From Ruminococcus sp. (lineage in GTDB: Bacteria; Bacillota; Clostridia; Oscillospirales; Ruminococcaceae): a stretch of DNA of 64,000 bases. How positions within the stretch are numbered: position 1 is the first letter of the stretch; each line of letters opens with the position of its first letter. The translations under genes and the position numbers were made by a program. Location: contig JAFVCV010000001.1 of the NCBI GenBank assembly GCA_017478965.1, forward strand, positions 1-64,000. The letters are read 5' to 3'. The notes below the pieces were generated by a model that saw only the letters and a program-made list of their open reading frames with translations, was not told where the DNA came from and did no database searches. This document shows, piece by piece, positions 62,188-64,000 of the stretch.

Positions 62188-63326
62188 GCCGGCTCATAGG
62201 GGCCTTCCTGGCCTTTGCTCTGATGATCGTTTCCTTAGGTGCCGCCGCAGTTTACCGCAGCCGCAGCCGGGAGGACCCTTCAGGCGGCTATGCGGTGGAG
62301 CTGAACGGGATAGAGAACCTTATCAGGCAGGGCAGGACAGATGAGGCCGCCGTCTGCGCCGAAGAACTCCGGCAGGAGATAAGAAACGGTCCGCCGCAGA
62401 GCGCCGATGGCACGGTGACGCTGATGTGTACGGTCTGCCTGGTATTTCTCTGCGCCGTCAGCGGTTATTGCTATGTTGTTATCATAAGGCCTTTCCACAA
62501 GCTTTCGGATTTTGCAGAAAAGGTGGCAAGAGGCGAGCTTGACAGCCCTCTGGAGTACCGCCGGGCGAACTGGTTCGGCAAATTCACCTGGGCCTTCGAC
62601 AGTATGCGAAAGGAGATACTCAGGGCCAGGTCCTGCGAAAGGGAGGCTATCGAGAACAACAAGACCGTTATCGCTGCCATCAGCCACGATATCAAGACTC
62701 CGGTGGCCTCCATCAGAGCCTATGCCGAGGCCCTTTCTCTGGGAATGGACGGCGGCGGGGAGAAACGGGACCGGTACATCAGCGTCATAATGCGTAAGTG
62801 CGACGAGGTCTCAAAGCTCACTGACGATATGCTGACCCACTCTCTTTCGGACCTTAACAAACTAAAAATGTCTCCGGAGAACTTTGAGCTGTGCGGCTTT
62901 ATGGAAGAGGTGACAGGTTCTCTGGACGGCTCCGCAGGAGACATCAGGCTTGAAAAGCCGTCCTATTTTCTGGACATTTATGCCGACAAGGGGCGCTGCG
63001 CCCAGATAGTCGAGAACCTTGTCACCAACAGCAGGAAATACGCCCATACCCCTATCGTGATAAGCCTTTCCCGGGAGGAAAGGTCCGCAGTTATGCGCTT
63101 TCGGGACCTCGGGCCGGGGATACCCGATGAGGATATGCCCTTCGTCCTTGGAAAGTTCTACCGTGGCCGCAACTCTTCCTCTGAAAAGGGCGCCGGCCTG
63201 GGATTATATATCGTCAGTTATATAGCTGAGCAGTCCGGGGGCGAGGTGAGCCTGAAAAACTGCTCCCCCGGCCTGGAGGTCACGGTAAAACTTCCCATCG
63301 CCCGGGAGAGCGGCTCTGTCTCTTAA
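62184..63326 (+). CDS. Sensor histidine kinase
   Basis: 380 residues. Two membrane segments (about 2-20 and 76-98) enclose a short sensor loop of 55 residues; HAMP linker; HisKA AAISHDIKTPVASIRAYAEA with H near 168; ATPase N box VENLVTNSRKYA, G1 DLGPGIPDED and G2 KGAGLGLYIV. ATG 62184 overlaps the regulator stop (ATGA). Partner of the response regulator. Confidence 0.93.
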   Translation: MSRLIGAFLAFALMIVSLGAAAVYRSRSREDPSGGYAVELNGIENLIRQGRTDEAAVCAEELRQEIRNGPPQSADGTVTLMCTVCLVFLCAVSGYCYVVIIRPFHKLSDFAEKVARGELDSPLEYRRANWFGKFTWAFDSMRKEILRARSCEREAIENNKTVIAAISHDIKTPVASIRAYAEALSLGMDGGGEKRDRYISVIMRKCDEVSKLTDDMLTHSLSDLNKLKMSPENFELCGFMEEVTGSLDGSAGDIRLEKPSYFLDIYADKGRCAQIVENLVTNSRKYAHTPIVISLSREERSAVMRFRDLGPGIPDEDMPFVLGKFYRGRNSSSEKGAGLGLYIVSYIAEQSGGEVSLKNCSPGLEVTVKLPIARESGSVS

Positions 63327-63380
63327 GGATTTCTTAATCCTTTCTGTGGTAGGATACAGTAAAAGAAAGGAGATGGAAAA

Positions 63381-64000
63381 GTGAAGGAAGCTGTACTTTC
63401 AGCCAGAGGGCTTTGCAAGAGCTTTGCACACAACGGCACCCAGGTCCATATCCTCACAGGCATGGACCTTGATATCTATAAGGGTGACTTCACGGTGATA
63501 ATGGGGGCCTCCGGCTCCGGAAAGTCAACGACCCTTTATGCCCTCAGCGGCATGGACAGGGCCACCGGCGGACAGGTGATCTTTAAGGGGCAGGACCTGG
63601 TGAAACTCAGCGAGAAAAAGCTCTCCGCCCTGCGTCATACGGATATTGGCTTTATCTTCCAGCAGATGCACCTGGTGAGCAATCTGTCGCTGTTTGAGAA
63701 CATCACCGTCCCCGGCTATCTTAACAAGAGCCGCCCCGCCGCAGAGACAGACAGGAGGGCTCATGAGCTGATGGAGAAGATGGGCATTTCTCACATCAAG
63801 GACAATCTCCCAAGCCAGTGCTCCGGCGGCGAACAGCAGAGGTGCGCCATAGCAAGGGCAGTCATTAACGAGCCGCAGCTGCTCTTTGCAGACGAGCCTA
63901 CCGGCGCTCTCAACAAGAAGAACACCACGGAGGTCCTGGATCTGCTGACTGAGCTCAACAACGCCGGCCAGAGCATACTTATGGTGACTCACGACGCCAG
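63381..64000 (+). CDS. ABC transporter ATP-binding protein, MacB/BceA type (cut by window end)
   Basis: 206 codons are visible from GTG 63381, which follows AAAGGAG (63365-63371). Walker A GASGSGKST, Q loop IFQQMHLVSN, signature CSGGEQQR, Walker B LLFADEPTGAL, and switch H in MVTHDA. The pattern matches LolD/MacB/BceA ATPases that work with FtsX-type permeases. It starts 54 bp after the histidine kinase gene, the usual setting of peptide-sensing or envelope-stress export systems. The permease should lie beyond the window. Confidence 0.92.
   Translation, partial: MKEAVLSARGLCKSFAHNGTQVHILTGMDLDIYKGDFTVIMGASGSGKSTTLYALSGMDRATGGQVIFKGQDLVKLSEKKLSALRHTDIGFIFQQMHLVSNLSLFENITVPGYLNKSRPAAETDRRAHELMEKMGISHIKDNLPSQCSGGEQQRCAIARAVINEPQLLFADEPTGALNKKNTTEVLDLLTELNNAGQSILMVTHDA

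Overview
This window looks like chromosome from a gut or rumen Firmicute close to Ruminococcus (Oscillospiraceae). That placement is my inference. It rests on moderately high GC with many GTG and TTG starts behind AGGAGG-type ribosome sites, near-consensus sigma-A promoters (TTGACA-17-TATAAT) in front of most units, HrcA/CIRCE control of a grpE-dnaK-dnaJ operon, a Tn916-type integrase, GH39 and GH36 glycosidases, ATP-dependent PEP carboxykinase, and a yabM-yabN-yabO cluster without the sporulation genes yabP/yabQ. No rRNA, CRISPR array or replication origin was seen.

Layout. 1-1500: the end of an integrative element, with an excisionase tail, a Tn916-family integrase broken by one in-frame stop, and a repeat-rich candidate attachment region. 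1504-6061: a tyrosine phosphatase, a TerD-domain protein and a membrane-anchored acidic protein. 6181-9339: a lipid flippase, MazG, HU and the ribosome-rescue factor RqcP. 9656-16128: an aminotransferase, TrpS, an FtsX-like permease, a small membrane protein and YchF. 16276-17775: a GH39 glycosidase. 17845-20878: a structured leader, probably a preQ1 riboswitch, followed by queD-queE-folE-queC-queF, which makes preQ1 from GTP. 21010-24166: small membrane genes, a flavin reductase, a zinc phospholipase C broken by one in-frame stop, and a methyltransferase. 24243-28615: pyruvate kinase (-) and valyl-tRNA synthetase behind an unusual leader. 28748-34565: hrcA-grpE-dnaK-X-dnaJ under a perfect CIRCE, where X is an unrecognised membrane-anchored protein.

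34599-37860 is the most unusual block: a four-gene minus-strand operon (aminoglycoside-phosphotransferase-like kinase, GNAT acetyltransferase, DUF3781-methyltransferase fusion, HAD phosphatase). It is bracketed by two copies of a paired palindrome, AATACC-N6-GGTATT twice at exactly 31-bp spacing, one in its 5' leader and one just past its 3' end. Next come a glycosyltransferase-like gene (-) and a TetR-GPH symporter-GH36 alpha-galactosidase operon with tandem palindromic operators. 43532-50566: an M15 peptidase, then gltBD behind an attenuator-like leader. 50646-54525 (-): an ArsC/Spx-like protein, pckA, thioredoxin, RNase Z and tRNA-Pro(CGG). 54751-59009: an asparagine-synthetase-like protein lacking the glutaminase cysteine, tRNA-Pro(GGG), a low-GC kinase gene, a membrane protein and an alpha/beta hydrolase. 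59372-64000: a c-di-GMP phosphodiesterase, a two-component system and the start of an ABC transporter ATPase gene cut by the window edge.

Most promoters and terminators were found by eye and agree with gene boundaries. RNA secondary structures were paired by hand, not computed.
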